Shown here piece after piece: positions 27,383-36,957 of a DNA stretch of 64,000 nt (position 1 is the stretch's first letter; each line of letters begins with the position of its first letter). The stretch comes from Frateuria hangzhouensis (GTDB taxonomy: Bacteria > Pseudomonadota > Gammaproteobacteria > Xanthomonadales > Rhodanobacteraceae), in the NCBI RefSeq assembly GCF_026410505.1, contig NZ_JAPMIU010000001.1, positions 186,001 to 250,000 of the forward strand, read 5' to 3'. The notes under the pieces are model-generated. The model worked only from the letters and a program-made list of their open reading frames with translations. It was not told where the DNA came from and made no database searches. The translations under genes and the position numbers were made by a program.

Positions 27383-28669
27383 ATGTCCTGCCGATCCGCC
27401 GATTCCGGCACCGATGCCGCCAACGGCGCGTCAACGACGCGGCGCGGCCCGGCGCGGATGCCGCAACCGGCGCTGGCGCTGCTGGCCTTCATGATGGCGC
27501 TGGCGCCCTTCGGCGACACCGAGTACACGCCGGCGATGCCGGCCATCGCGCACGCGCTGGCCGCCGACTACGGCCTGGTGCAGCTGACCATGACGTTCTA
27601 TCTGGCCGGGTCGGCGATCAGCCAGCTCGGGCTCGGACCGCTGGCCGACCGTTACGGCCGGCGACCGGTGATGCTCGGCGGCACCGCCGTGCTCACCGTG
27701 GGCTTCCTGCTCAGCCTGGCCAGCGTCTCGATCTGGCCCTTGCTGGGCAGCCGGCTGGTGCAGGGGCTGGGCGCCAGCGCCGGCAGCGTGGTGGCTGACG
27801 CGGCGGTGCGCGATGCGTTCCCGGCCGAGCGGCGCCAGCGCGTCTACGCTAAGTTGAACGCCGCCTTCGCGCTGGCGCCGGCGGTCGGTCCGGTCGCCGG
27901 CGTCTGGCTGGCGCGGGCGTTCGGCTGGCGCGCGAATTTCGCGGTGCTGGCCGCGCTGGGCATGTTGCTGTGGTTTGCGGTGTGGCGCTGGCTACCGGAA
28001 ACTCGCCCCTGCCCCGACCACCGCGCGCTGCGCCCGCGCCGACTGTGGCGCACCTGGCGACGCATCCTGGGCACCCCGCGGTTCGTCGTCTTCGCCCTGC
28101 TCGGTGGCTGCGCGGTAGGCGTGGTCTACACCGCGCTGATCGGAGCGCCGGACCTGGTCATCAACGTGCTAAACGAAGGCAGCGGCGCGATCGTGATCGT
28201 CGCTGCGTCGATCCTGGTGGCCTTCGTGGCCGGTGCCGGCCTGTGCATTTGGCTGACGCCGAGATCGGCCTACCTGCGGATCCTGGCCGCCGGCCTGGCC
28301 ATTCTGCTGGCCGGCTCGCTGGCGTTGCTGGCGGTTGCGCTGCTGCTCGGCGCCGAGGGCAGCCTGGCCGCCTTCCTGATACCCATCAGCGTGTGCTTCT
28401 GCGGCGTCGGCCTGGTGGTGCCGGTAGCCACCGCCAAGGCGATGGCGCCGTTCCGGCGCACAGCCGGCCATGCCGCCTCGCTGCTGGGCTTCGTGCGGAT
28501 GGGCGTGGCGGCACTGGGCACGGTCGCCATGAGCGTGCTGCACGAAGGTTCGGTGCTGGACATCCCGATCGTGTTCCTCGCGCTCAGCGGTGCCACCGCG
28601 GCGGTGTTCGCCATCCACGTGGCGCGGGAGCGGCGCCAACCGGGCGTCGCTTCCCGCTTTGCCGGCTAA
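27383..28669 (+). CDS. MFS drug transporter of the Bcr/CflA type
   Basis: 428 residues. Twelve membrane segments; FGDTEYTPAMPAIAHAL matches the D-x-Y-x-P-x-x-P signature of the 12-TM drug:proton antiporter-1 Bcr/CflA group, and LGPLADRYGRRPVML is the loop 2-3 motif A. Other drug-efflux features are SRLVQGLGASAGSVVADAAVRD (motif C-like region) . The start is uncertain: ATG 27383 or ATG 27458, neither with a strong ribosome site. The 3' end overlaps the stop of the converging PhnB-like gene by four bases. Confidence 0.83.
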   Translation: MSCRSADSGTDAANGASTTRRGPARMPQPALALLAFMMALAPFGDTEYTPAMPAIAHALAADYGLVQLTMTFYLAGSAISQLGLGPLADRYGRRPVMLGGTAVLTVGFLLSLASVSIWPLLGSRLVQGLGASAGSVVADAAVRDAFPAERRQRVYAKLNAAFALAPAVGPVAGVWLARAFGWRANFAVLAALGMLLWFAVWRWLPETRPCPDHRALRPRRLWRTWRRILGTPRFVVFALLGGCAVGVVYTALIGAPDLVINVLNEGSGAIVIVAASILVAFVAGAGLCIWLTPRSAYLRILAAGLAILLAGSLALLAVALLLGAEGSLAAFLIPISVCFCGVGLVVPVATAKAMAPFRRTAGHAASLLGFVRMGVAALGTVAMSVLHEGSVLDIPIVFLALSGATAAVFAIHVARERRQPGVASRFAG

Positions 28670-29094
28670 TCCTGCCCCGGCGTCCCCGCCACCACCATCC
28701 ACGACACGCCGAAGCGGTCGGCCACCATGCCGAAGCTGGAGGCGAAGAAGCTCGGGCCGAGCGGCTGCTGAACCTGTCCGCCCTCGGCGAGCGCGTCGAA
28801 CAGCCGCCGCGCCTGCGCATCGTCGTCGGCGGTGATGGAAAGGGAGACGCCCTTGAATTCCGGATGCCCCTTGGCGAAGCCGTCCGACGCCATCACCTGC
28901 GTCTGGCCGATCTGCAGGCAGGCATGCATAACCTTGTCCGCCGGCGGCGGCGAACCGCCCGGGCAATCGGCATTGCCCTGCGGCGCGTCGCTGTAGTGCA
29001 TCAGCGCGATCACCTGCGCGCCGAGCGCGTCACGATAGAACGCAACGGCCTCTTCGCAGCGGCCGTCGAAGAAAAGGTAAGGCTGGATCTGCAT
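28666..29094 (-). CDS. PhnB-like VOC-superfamily protein
   Basis: 142 residues of the YjdN/PhnB (3-demethylubiquinone-9 methyltransferase-like) VOC type: MQIQPYLFFDGRCEEAVAFY, LMHYSDAP, VMASDGFAKG, SLSITADDDAQARRLFDALA and the terminal FGMVADRFGVSWMV. Reaction unknown. GAGGAAG upstream supports the ATG at 29094. It converges on the Bcr-type transporter gene. Confidence 0.87.
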   Translation of the reverse strand: MQIQPYLFFDGRCEEAVAFYRDALGAQVIALMHYSDAPQGNADCPGGSPPPADKVMHACLQIGQTQVMASDGFAKGHPEFKGVSLSITADDDAQARRLFDALAEGGQVQQPLGPSFFASSFGMVADRFGVSWMVVAGTPGQD

Positions 29095-29208
29095 GGCACT
29101 TCCTCGTCGATGGATCGAAGGTATGGAGCCCCGCAAAGGGCTTCCATGCTTCCGACGAACGGGATGGCGGCGAATCGACAGCTCGCCAAGCCTGGTGATG
29201 CCGCGCGG

Positions 29209-30036
29209 TTACTGGCCGGGCGCGACCAGTACGGGGCCCGGCAGCGGCGTACCTGTCAGTTGACGCGAGAGCGCATACAGCACGCGCAGGTCCTGTGCAT
29301 CGAGCGTGTCGCCCTCCGTGCCGCGGAAGTGGTGATGAAAGGAGCGCACCGCGGCGGGGCGGTCGTCCAGCGGGTAGCCGACCAGCGCCAGCGCCATCCA
29401 CGGATCGAAGCCCGGCGGCGGTTCCACCAGCGGGCCGCGCGGCCACAGGCCATAGCCGGCGTCGGCCAGCCGCTGCCAGGGGAACAGCGGGCCGGGGTCG
29501 TTCTTGCGGCCGGGAGCCAGGTCTTCGTGGCCGATGACCTGCGTGGGCAGGATGTGCAGGCGCGTGGTGAGGTCGGCAAGCAGGCGCAGCAGGCTGTCGA
29601 TCTGCGCGGGCGCAAAGGGCGAGTGGCCGTCGTTGTCCAGCTCGATGCCGATGGACGACGAATTGAGATCGGTGATCGTGCCCCAGCGTCCCGGTCCGGC
29701 CTGCCAGGCGCGCTTGCTGTCGGCTACCAGCTGGTAGATCCCGCCGTCGCTGCCGACCAGGTAATGCGCGCTCACCGGCCCGCCGCTGTTGGCGGTGCGC
29801 AGGGTGTGCAGGCTCTCCTGCACCGAATCCTGGTCGGTGAAATGGATGACGATCGCCACCGGGCGACGCTGGTCGTAGTTGGGCGACGGAACCCAGTGCG
29901 CCATCGGATTGCGCACCGGGCCGCAGCCCGCCAGGCCCGCCAGCAGCACCAGCAGCACCAGCGGCAGCAGCCATCGACGTGCGCGATGCCGGGTCGCGCG
30001 CCCGGAAAGGGACAGGGGCAAGAGGGGTCGCTTCAC
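29209..30036 (-). CDS. AmiD/AmpD-type N-acetylmuramoyl-L-alanine amidase, lipoprotein
   Basis: 275 residues, GTG start. The lipobox LAGC follows a basic, hydrophobic N-terminus, so the protein should be anchored in a membrane facing the periplasm. Amidase_2 zinc ligands are visible: VIHFTDQDS (first His), VIGHEDLAPGRKNDPGPLF (second His and the third ligand Asp), with SAHYLVGSDGGIYQLV and the catalytic Glu in SIGIELDNDG. AmiD of E. coli cleaves murein and anhydro-muropeptides. It is transcribed divergently from dbpA with 80 bases between them. Confidence 0.88.
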   Translation of the reverse strand: MKRPLLPLSLSGRATRHRARRWLLPLVLLVLLAGLAGCGPVRNPMAHWVPSPNYDQRRPVAIVIHFTDQDSVQESLHTLRTANSGGPVSAHYLVGSDGGIYQLVADSKRAWQAGPGRWGTITDLNSSSIGIELDNDGHSPFAPAQIDSLLRLLADLTTRLHILPTQVIGHEDLAPGRKNDPGPLFPWQRLADAGYGLWPRGPLVEPPPGFDPWMALALVGYPLDDRPAAVRSFHHHFRGTEGDTLDAQDLRVLYALSRQLTGTPLPGPVLVAPGQ

Positions 30037-30116
30037 CGTGTCGGGGACCTCGAAACCTGCCGCAGCGGCGCCGGCTCGTCAAGCCGGCATGCCGCTTGCG
30101 CATGCGACAATGACGG

Positions 30117-31496
30117 ATGACCACTTTCGACTCGCTCCCGCTGCAACCCGCCCTGCTCGCCAGCGTGCAGACGCTCGGCTACGAACAGATGACGCCCGTG
30201 CAGGCCCAAAGCCTGCCGCCGATGCTGCAGGAGCGCGACGTGATCGCCCAGGCGCAGACCGGCAGCGGCAAGACCGCCGCGTTCGGGCTGGCCCTGCTGC
30301 AATCGCTGGAGGCCAGCACGATCCGCCTGCAGGCGCTGGTGCTCTGCCCCACCCGCGAACTGGCCGACCAGGTCAGCAAGGCGATCCGCCGGCTGGCCGC
30401 CAACATTCCCAACGTCAAGCTGTTGACCCTGTGCGGCGGCATGCCGCTGGGGCCGCAACTGGCCTCGCTCACGCATGATCCGCACATCGTCGTCGGCACG
30501 CCCGGGCGCGTGCAGGAACACCTCAAGCGCGGCAGCCTGCACGGCGGCGGCATTCGCACGCTGGTGCTGGACGAAGCCGACCGCATGCTGGACATGGGCT
30601 TCAGCGAGGCGATCGACGACATCGTCAAGCGCATCGCCAGGCATCACCAGACGCTGTTGTTCTCCGCCACCTGGCCCGAGGCCATTCGCGCCGTGAGCCA
30701 GCGGCTGCAGCACGACCCGGTGGAGGTGACGGTGGAAGCCGCGCCCGAGGCCCGCCCGTCGATCGAGCAGCGTTTCATCGACGTCGAACCGGCGCGCAAG
30801 CCCGAGGCGTTGGCCCAGCTGCTCGCCACCGAACGCGACCAGCACGCGCTGGTGTTCTGCAACATGCGCCGCGACGTCGATGCGGTGGCGCAGGAGCTCG
30901 ATCGCCGCGGCTTCTCCGCGCTGGCGCTGCACGGCGACATGGAACAACGCGACCGCGACGAGGTGCTGGTGCGCTTCGCCAACCGCAGCTGCAACGTGCT
31001 GGTGGCCACCGACGTGGCCGCGCGCGGGCTGGACATCGCGGCGCTGCCACTGGTGATCAGCTACGACATGGCGCACGACCCTGACACCCATACCCACCGC
31101 ATCGGCCGCACCGGCCGCGCCGGGCAGGCGGGCCTGGCGATCGCGCTTTGCACGCCGCGCGAAAAGCCCAAGGCAGAAAACCTCGAGCAGGTGCTCGGCA
31201 CGCCGCTGTCCTGGCAGGCGCTCAAGCTCGCACCGCCGCGCGGCAAGACCTTGCATCTGGCACCGATGAAGACCCTGGTGATCGATGCCGGCCGCCAGGA
31301 CAAACTGCGTCCGGGCGACATTCTCGGCGCGCTTACCGGCGAGGCCGGGCTCGGTGCCGACGACGTCGGCAAGATCGACGTCTTCGCCACCCGCGCCTAC
31401 GTGGCGGTGACCCGTTCGCTCGCGAACAAGGCGCTGGAACGGTTGCGCGCCGGTCGGATCAAGGGACGCAACTTCCGCGTGCGGCCGCTGGGTTGA
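30117..31496 (+). CDS. dbpA: ATP-dependent RNA helicase DbpA
   Basis: 459 residues. DEAD-box motifs: the Q motif in GYEQMTPVQAQSLP, AQTGSGKT, PTRELADQ, TPGRV, VLDEADRMLDMGF, SATW, ATDVAARGLDI and HRIGRTGRAGQ. The C-terminal RNA-binding domain (GKIDVFATRAYVAV, KGRNFRVRPL) is the DbpA type that recognises hairpin 92 of 23S rRNA, so the protein acts in large-subunit assembly. Confidence 0.96.
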   Translation: MTTFDSLPLQPALLASVQTLGYEQMTPVQAQSLPPMLQERDVIAQAQTGSGKTAAFGLALLQSLEASTIRLQALVLCPTRELADQVSKAIRRLAANIPNVKLLTLCGGMPLGPQLASLTHDPHIVVGTPGRVQEHLKRGSLHGGGIRTLVLDEADRMLDMGFSEAIDDIVKRIARHHQTLLFSATWPEAIRAVSQRLQHDPVEVTVEAAPEARPSIEQRFIDVEPARKPEALAQLLATERDQHALVFCNMRRDVDAVAQELDRRGFSALALHGDMEQRDRDEVLVRFANRSCNVLVATDVAARGLDIAALPLVISYDMAHDPDTHTHRIGRTGRAGQAGLAIALCTPREKPKAENLEQVLGTPLSWQALKLAPPRGKTLHLAPMKTLVIDAGRQDKLRPGDILGALTGEAGLGADDVGKIDVFATRAYVAVTRSLANKALERLRAGRIKGRNFRVRPLG

Positions 31497-31731
31497 GCGC
31501 GCTGCCCACGCGGGGCTGAGGCAATAGCGTCCCCGTTCGCGGCAAGCAGCCCAGGGACCTCGAGCCTTTCTTATCTCAAGGGGAAGCTGCCGACGGGCGA
31601 TTGGAGGCAAGCTGCCGCGGCACGCCTTTGCTGCCCTTCACCCGACACACGCTGCTAAGGTTGCCGGCATGTCCGCAGGGCGCTGGCGACACGCCCGGCC
31701 CCGGCGCGAGCTATTCCATGGAGGCCAAGCC

Positions 31732-33996
31732 ATGATCGATCCGGTCAACACGCCATCGGCTGCGGTCAAGCCGCTCCGCCGCCACCTGTTCTCCACCATC
31801 GCGCTGCTCGCGCTTGGCATGGGCAGCGCCCACGCTTCCACGACAGCCTCCGACGCCGCCCGCTGGCAGCAGCAAGCCCAGGCGGTGACGATCACCCGCG
31901 ACGACTGGGGCATTGCCCACGTGCACGGCAAGACCGACGCCGACGCGGTGTTCGGCATGGTCTATGCGCAGGCCGAGGACGATTTCAACCGCGTCGAGAC
32001 CAATTACCTCAACGCGCTGGGCCGGCTGGCCGAGGCCGAGGGCGAAAAGGCGATCTGGTCGGACCTGCGCCAGAAGCTGTTCATCGATCCGGTCGAGCTG
32101 AAGACGCTCTATGCGCAGAGCCCCGGCTGGCTGAAGTCGCTGATGAATGCGTGGGCCGACGGACTCAACTATTACCTCGCCACCCATCCGCACGTGCATC
32201 CACGCGTCATCACGCACTACGAGCCGTGGATGGCGCTGAGTTTCAGCGAAGGCAGCATCGGCGGCGACATCGAACGGGTATCGCTCAAGCAGTTGCAGGC
32301 GTTCTACGGCAGGGACGGTGACGCACCGGTTCCCCTGGCGATGGCCGGAGCACACCCGAGCTGGGTGGAACCAACCGGCTCCAATGGCATCGCCATCGCG
32401 CCCAGGCTCACCGCCGACGGCCACGCGCTGCTGCTGATCAACCCGCACACCTCGTTCTTCTTCCGCTCCGAACTGCAGATGACCTCCGACGCCGGGCTGG
32501 ACGCCTACGGCGCGGTGACCTGGGGCCAGTTCTTCGTCTACCAGGGTTTCAACCACCACATCGGATGGATGCACACCTCCACCGGCGCCGACGTGGTGGA
32601 CGAGTTCGCCGAGACGATCGTGCGCAAGGACGGCAAGCTTTACTACCGCTATGGCAAGGAACTGCGGCCGGTAACCGAGCGGCGCATCACCGTGCCCTAC
32701 CGCACGAAGGATGGCTCGAAGGCCGAGCGCACGTTCACCGCCTATTTCACCCACCACGGCCCAATCGTGCGCGCGGCCGATGATGGCAAGGGCGACGGCA
32801 AGTGGATCGCCATGGCACTGATGAACCGGCCGGTTCCGGCGCTGGAGCAGAGCTGGCTGCGCACCAAGGCGCATGACTACGCCAGCTACATGAAGGTGGC
32901 CGAGCTGAAGGCCAACTCGTCCAACAACACCCTGTTCGCCGACGACAAGGGCGAGGTCGCCTACCTGCACCCGCAGTTCATCCCCAGGCGCGACGACCGC
33001 TTCGACTACACCCAGCCGGTCGATGGCTCCAACCCCGCCACCGACTGGCAGGGCCTCACGCCGCTGGACCAGGCGCCGCACGTGGTCAACCCGCCCAACG
33101 GCTGGGTGTTCAACACCAACAACTGGCCCTACTCCGCCGCCGGCAAGTACAGCCCGAAGAAAGAAGACTTCCCGCGCTACATGGATACCTTCGGCGAGAA
33201 CCCGCGCGGCCTGCACGCCATCCGAGTGCTGGACGGCAAGGACCAGTTCACCCGCGCCTCGCTGATCACCGCCGCGTTCGACTCTTACCTGCCGGCCTTC
33301 GCGCGGCAGATCCCGATCCTGGTGGCCGATTACGACGCGCTGCCGGTACACGATCCGCTGAGGCAGAAGCTGGCCGGTCCGATCGCCATGCTGCGCCAAT
33401 GGGACTACCGCTGGGGCATTGCCTCGATGCCGACGTCGCTGGCGGTGTTCTGGGGCGACACGCTGTGGGACGAAGTGCGCCGCGTCGACACCGCCGAGGG
33501 CCTGTCGATCTACGACGCCATGGCCGAGAAGGCCGGCCCGAAGGCCCGGCTGGGCGCGCTGTCCGAAGCGGTCGACCGGCTGGAGAAGGATTTCGGCCAT
33601 TGGGGCGTGGCCTGGGGCGAGATCAACCGGTTCCAGCGCCTCACCGGCGACCTGGTGCAGCCCTTCGACGACAGCAAGCCGAGCATCCCGGTGCCCTTCA
33701 CCTCCTCGCGCTGGGGCTCGCTGGCCTCCTTCGGCGCGCACCGCTGGCCGGGCACCAGGCGCTACTACGGCACCAGCGGCAACAGCTTCGTCGCGGTGGT
33801 GGAGTTCGGCCCCAAAGTCAGCGCCCGCGCGATCACCGCCGGCGGCGAGAGCGGGCATCCACAATCGCCGCACTTCAACGACGAAGCCGAGCGCTACACC
33901 ACCGGCAACCTGCGCGAGGTGTACTACTGGCCGGAGCAGTTGAAGGGCCACACCGAGCAGGTCTACCACCCGGGCAAAGGCAAGAACGTCCTCTGA
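31732..33996 (+). CDS. Exported penicillin-acylase-family Ntn hydrolase
   Basis: 754 residues. Signal peptide FSTIALLALGMGSAHA, then the alpha subunit region to about residue 220, and the autocatalytic Ser in EPTGSNGIAIAP that would start the beta subunit. TSFFFRSELQM, the HHIGWMHT block and a later NNTLFADDKGEVAYLHP follow family pattern (the conserved Asn and Asp region). Family members cleave amides: penicillins, cephalosporin side chains or acyl-homoserine lactones. Which one cannot be read from sequence. GGAGG seven bases upstream supports ATG 31732. Confidence 0.9.
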   Translation: MIDPVNTPSAAVKPLRRHLFSTIALLALGMGSAHASTTASDAARWQQQAQAVTITRDDWGIAHVHGKTDADAVFGMVYAQAEDDFNRVETNYLNALGRLAEAEGEKAIWSDLRQKLFIDPVELKTLYAQSPGWLKSLMNAWADGLNYYLATHPHVHPRVITHYEPWMALSFSEGSIGGDIERVSLKQLQAFYGRDGDAPVPLAMAGAHPSWVEPTGSNGIAIAPRLTADGHALLLINPHTSFFFRSELQMTSDAGLDAYGAVTWGQFFVYQGFNHHIGWMHTSTGADVVDEFAETIVRKDGKLYYRYGKELRPVTERRITVPYRTKDGSKAERTFTAYFTHHGPIVRAADDGKGDGKWIAMALMNRPVPALEQSWLRTKAHDYASYMKVAELKANSSNNTLFADDKGEVAYLHPQFIPRRDDRFDYTQPVDGSNPATDWQGLTPLDQAPHVVNPPNGWVFNTNNWPYSAAGKYSPKKEDFPRYMDTFGENPRGLHAIRVLDGKDQFTRASLITAAFDSYLPAFARQIPILVADYDALPVHDPLRQKLAGPIAMLRQWDYRWGIASMPTSLAVFWGDTLWDEVRRVDTAEGLSIYDAMAEKAGPKARLGALSEAVDRLEKDFGHWGVAWGEINRFQRLTGDLVQPFDDSKPSIPVPFTSSRWGSLASFGAHRWPGTRRYYGTSGNSFVAVVEFGPKVSARAITAGGESGHPQSPHFNDEAERYTTGNLREVYYWPEQLKGHTEQVYHPGKGKNVL

Positions 33997-34008
33997 GCAC
34001 CGCTCACC

Positions 34009-34031
34009 TGTAGGAGCGCACCTGTGCGCGA
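34009..34031. repeat. Single REP-like unit, family B (copy 2)
   Basis: TGTAGGAGCGCACCTGTGCGCGA lies 13 bases after the acylase stop. Unlike copies 1 and 3 it has no clear inverted partner. Confidence 0.7.
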
Positions 34032-34128
34032 GCGCCAGGCAACGGTGAGGTCCGCACCTGCGACCAGCGGCGATTGACATGGCGGTGGGTAGGCTCCATC
34101 TAAAGTCGGGACAACTGCTGGAACCGCC

Positions 34129-34788
34129 ATGACCGCCCCCACCCCGCTTCGCATCGACTTCGTTTCGGACGTCTCCTGCCCCTGGTGCGCCATCGGCCTT
34201 GCGGCCCTGGAGCAGGCGCTCGAGCGCCTCGACGGCACCGTGCAGGCACAGATCCACCTGCAGCCGTTCGAACTCAACCCGCAGTTGGCGGCCGAAGGCG
34301 AGGATGCGACCGAGCATCTGATGCATAAGTACGGCATCGACATGGCGCAGGTCGATGCCAACCGCGCAGTGATCCGCGAGCGTGCCGCGGCGCTGGGTTT
34401 GACGTTCAACAAGGGCGTCGGCAGCCGCGTCTACAACACCTTCGACGCGCACCGGCTGCTGCATTGGGCCGAGCTCCACGGGCGCCACCTGGCGCTGAAG
34501 AAAGCGCTGTTGCGTGCCTATTTCACCGACGGCGAGGACGTCGCCTCGCATGACGTGCTGGCGCGCCTGGCCGGCGAGGCCGGGCTGGATCAAGCCGAGG
34601 CGCGCCATGTGCTGGAAGGCGGCATCCACGCCGACGACGTACGCGCGCAGGAGCGCTTCTTCCAGCAGCGCGGCATCCGGTCGGTACCGGCGACGATCGT
34701 CAACGGCACGCACCTGATCCCGGGTGGCCAGCCGCCGGAAGTGTTCGAACAGGCCTTGCGCGAGATTGCCGCGGCGACCGGCGCCTGA
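34129..34788 (+). CDS. DsbA-family oxidoreductase, FrnE-like, cytosolic
   Basis: 219 residues, thioredoxin fold with a helical insert. The active site is CPWC in DVSCPWCAIG near residue 18; the cis-Pro loop is IRSVPATIVNG; the final GGQPPEVFEQALRE completes the fold. There is no signal peptide, as in FrnE and 2-hydroxychromene-isomerase relatives. Likely a cytosolic dithiol or glutathione-linked oxidoreductase. It appears to be transcribed alone. Confidence 0.9.
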   Translation: MTAPTPLRIDFVSDVSCPWCAIGLAALEQALERLDGTVQAQIHLQPFELNPQLAAEGEDATEHLMHKYGIDMAQVDANRAVIRERAAALGLTFNKGVGSRVYNTFDAHRLLHWAELHGRHLALKKALLRAYFTDGEDVASHDVLARLAGEAGLDQAEARHVLEGGIHADDVRAQERFFQQRGIRSVPATIVNGTHLIPGGQPPEVFEQALREIAAATGA

Positions 34789-34928
34789 CGCCGCCGGCCA
34801 TTCGCGCGAGGGCCTGCCTTATCGCCGGTAGCGCGCGAGCGGGTCCGATGGCATCCGGGATCGAGAGAGCGCGGTCTTCATCCGGACCGACGCATGCTTG
34901 CCGCCACTTATCCCTGCCAGGGCCCTCG

Positions 34929-35702
34929 ATGCGCCGGCGTCAGTCTTCCCTGCTCGGGCTGCTCACCGTCCTCTTGCTGGCCGCGTGCGCTGCGGGGGGC
35001 GATGTCACCCGCCCTGTTCCGCAGCGGTTCGTGCCTGCACCGCAGCCCGCGCACCGGCTCGTGGTGATGCTGCCCGGACGCGGCGACGATCGCGATTCGC
35101 TGGCCCGGCGCGGCATCGCGCAGCTCATCCAGCGGCAATGGCCGGATGCGGACGTGATCCTGACGGGCCTGACCATGCCATTCTATCGGCAGGGCCATGC
35201 GGTCCGGCGCCTGCGGGATGAAGTCATCGTGCCGGCACGCGCGCGCCGCTACGAGCAGGTCTGGCTGGCCGGCATCTCGCTCGGCGGCATGGGCGCGCTG
35301 ATGTACGACCGGGCCTATCCCGGCGAAATCGACGGCTTGCTGCTGATCTCGCCTTATCTGGGCGACAAATCGATCTATCGCGAGATCCAGGCCGCCGGCG
35401 GCCTTTCCCGCTGGCAGCCGGGGCCGGTGCAGGCGTTCACGCCCGAAACCTACCAGCGCGAGTTGTGGCGCTACCTCCAGGATTGGTCCGGCCAGCCCGA
35501 CCGCACCCGGTCGGTGTGGCTGGCCTACGGCAACCGGGAACGCTTCCGCGACCGCATCGCGCTGCTGGCCGGGCAACTGCCACCCGGCCACGCATTCGAA
35601 CTGGCCGGCCTCCACGACTGGACACTGTGGAAGCCGGCCGCGCGCATCTTGCTGCAACATGCGGCCGCCGCGTCGACCACGCCAGCGGAGGGCGCTCGGT
35701 AA
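34929..35702 (+). CDS. Lipoprotein alpha/beta-hydrolase
   Basis: 257 residues. A lipoprotein signal (LLGLLTVLLLAAC, lipobox LAAC) precedes an alpha/beta-hydrolase core: RLVVMLPGRGDDRDS, the nucleophile elbow LAGISLGGMGALMYD and a possible catalytic His in LAGLHDWTLWKPA. No closer family is recognised. The longer in-frame start at 34848 would bury the lipobox, so ATG 34929 (AGGG upstream) is used. Confidence 0.8.
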   Translation: MRRRQSSLLGLLTVLLLAACAAGGDVTRPVPQRFVPAPQPAHRLVVMLPGRGDDRDSLARRGIAQLIQRQWPDADVILTGLTMPFYRQGHAVRRLRDEVIVPARARRYEQVWLAGISLGGMGALMYDRAYPGEIDGLLLISPYLGDKSIYREIQAAGGLSRWQPGPVQAFTPETYQRELWRYLQDWSGQPDRTRSVWLAYGNRERFRDRIALLAGQLPPGHAFELAGLHDWTLWKPAARILLQHAAAASTTPAEGAR

Positions 35703-35705
35703 CCG

Positions 35706-36410
35706 CTAGTCGCGCCCCGGCACCTGCAATCCGCGTTCCACCGCCGGCCGCGCCAACCCTCGCTCCAGCCAGGCGGGTACGTTCGCCAGCGTGTCGAAAT
35801 GCACCAGGTCGCGTGCCTCGTAGAAACCGACCAGGTTGCGCACCCAGCCGAGCGTGGCGATGTCGGCGATGCTGTAGTCCTCGCCCATCAGCCACGGCCG
35901 CCCGTCCAGGCGCGACTCAAGCACGTCGAGCAATCGCCGGGATTCATCGACGTAGCGCGTGAGCGGCCGCTTGTCCGCGTATTCGCGACCGGCGAATTTA
36001 TGGAAGAAACCCACCTGCCCGAACATCGGTCCGATCGAGGCCATCTGGAAGAACACCCACTGGATGGTTTCCCAGCGCACGACGGGATCGGCCGACAGGA
36101 ACATGCCGGTCTTGTCCGCCAGGTAGAGCAGGATCGCGCCGGACTCGAACAGGCCGATCGGCTCGCCGCCGGGGCCGTCCGGGTCGATGATCGCGGGAAT
36201 CTTGCCGTTGGGGTTGAGCGAGAGGAACTCCGGCGTCTTGCTCTCGTCGCGCATGATGTCGACCAGGTGCGGCTCGTACGCCAGGCCGGTTTCCTCCAGC
36301 ATGATCGACACTTTCACGCCGTTGGGCGTGTTGAGCGAATAGAGCTGGATGCGCTCTGGATGCTGCGCCGGCCAGCGCGCGGTGATCGGGAAGGCGGACA
36401 GGTCGGCCAC
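35706..36410 (-). CDS. Glutathione S-transferase, nu class (YghU/YfcG-like)
   Basis: 234 residues, GTG start with GAGGA six bases upstream. The N-terminal thioredoxin fold holds SLNTPNGVKVSIMLEETGL, whose Thr-x-Asn is the glutathione-disulfide-binding signature of nu-class enzymes, and NPNGKIPAIIDPDGP with the cis-Pro, then ESGAIL. Helical C-terminal domain follows (WLMGEDYSIADIA). Nu-class GSTs reduce disulfides and peroxides. It converges with the lipoprotein hydrolase gene. Confidence 0.92.
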   Translation of the reverse strand: MADLSAFPITARWPAQHPERIQLYSLNTPNGVKVSIMLEETGLAYEPHLVDIMRDESKTPEFLSLNPNGKIPAIIDPDGPGGEPIGLFESGAILLYLADKTGMFLSADPVVRWETIQWVFFQMASIGPMFGQVGFFHKFAGREYADKRPLTRYVDESRRLLDVLESRLDGRPWLMGEDYSIADIATLGWVRNLVGFYEARDLVHFDTLANVPAWLERGLARPAVERGLQVPGRD

Positions 36411-36530
36411 GGCAATTCCTCGGTTCGGTATCCAGCCCCGCAATGTGGGGGCGCCGGCGCGCAGCGCAACGCTTTGCGCCGAAATCACGCCATACGGGTA
36501 GGCTCGCCGGAGTCCCAGCGGGAGTCCGCC

Positions 36531-36902
36531 ATGCTCCATCATGTTTCCCTTGGCACCAATGACATGGCGAGGGCGCGCGCCTTCTACGACCCGGTGCTGG
36601 CGGTCGTCGGGCTGCGCTTTCTCGATACGCAGCAGAGCCTCAACTACGGCGTGGGCAGTTTCATGGTCAGCCTGACCCGGCCGGTGAACGGCGAGCGCGC
36701 CTCACCGGGCAACGGCGTGCACGTGGCCTTCTATGCCGGCACCCGGGCCATGGTGGACGCCTTCCATCGCATTGCGCTCGCCCACGGCGGCAGCAGCGAT
36801 GGCGAACCTGGCCTGCGCCCCCACTACGATCCGAACTACTACGCCGCCTTCGTGCTCGATCCGGACGGCAACAAGCTCGAGGCGTTCACCTACGCTGCCT
36901 GA
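36531..36902 (+). CDS. Small VOC-superfamily protein
   Basis: 123 residues: MLHHVSLGTNDMARARAFYD at the start and AAFVLDPDGNKLEAFTYAA at the end give the two metal-site halves (His and Glu) of a glyoxalase-like fold. GGGAG lies upstream. Divergent from the GST gene with about 120 bases between. Reaction unknown. Confidence 0.88.
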   Translation: MLHHVSLGTNDMARARAFYDPVLAVVGLRFLDTQQSLNYGVGSFMVSLTRPVNGERASPGNGVHVAFYAGTRAMVDAFHRIALAHGGSSDGEPGLRPHYDPNYYAAFVLDPDGNKLEAFTYAA

Positions 36903-36957
36903 GGACCCACGCGCGCGGGAAGACGCCCGGGGCACCGCGCCCGCAACAACGAATGGC

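Noticed and set aside
31711-34713. 1000-residue open frame on the minus strand
   Set aside because: Antisense to the acylase and DsbA-like genes, both with clear motifs; no ribosome site or recognisable domain.
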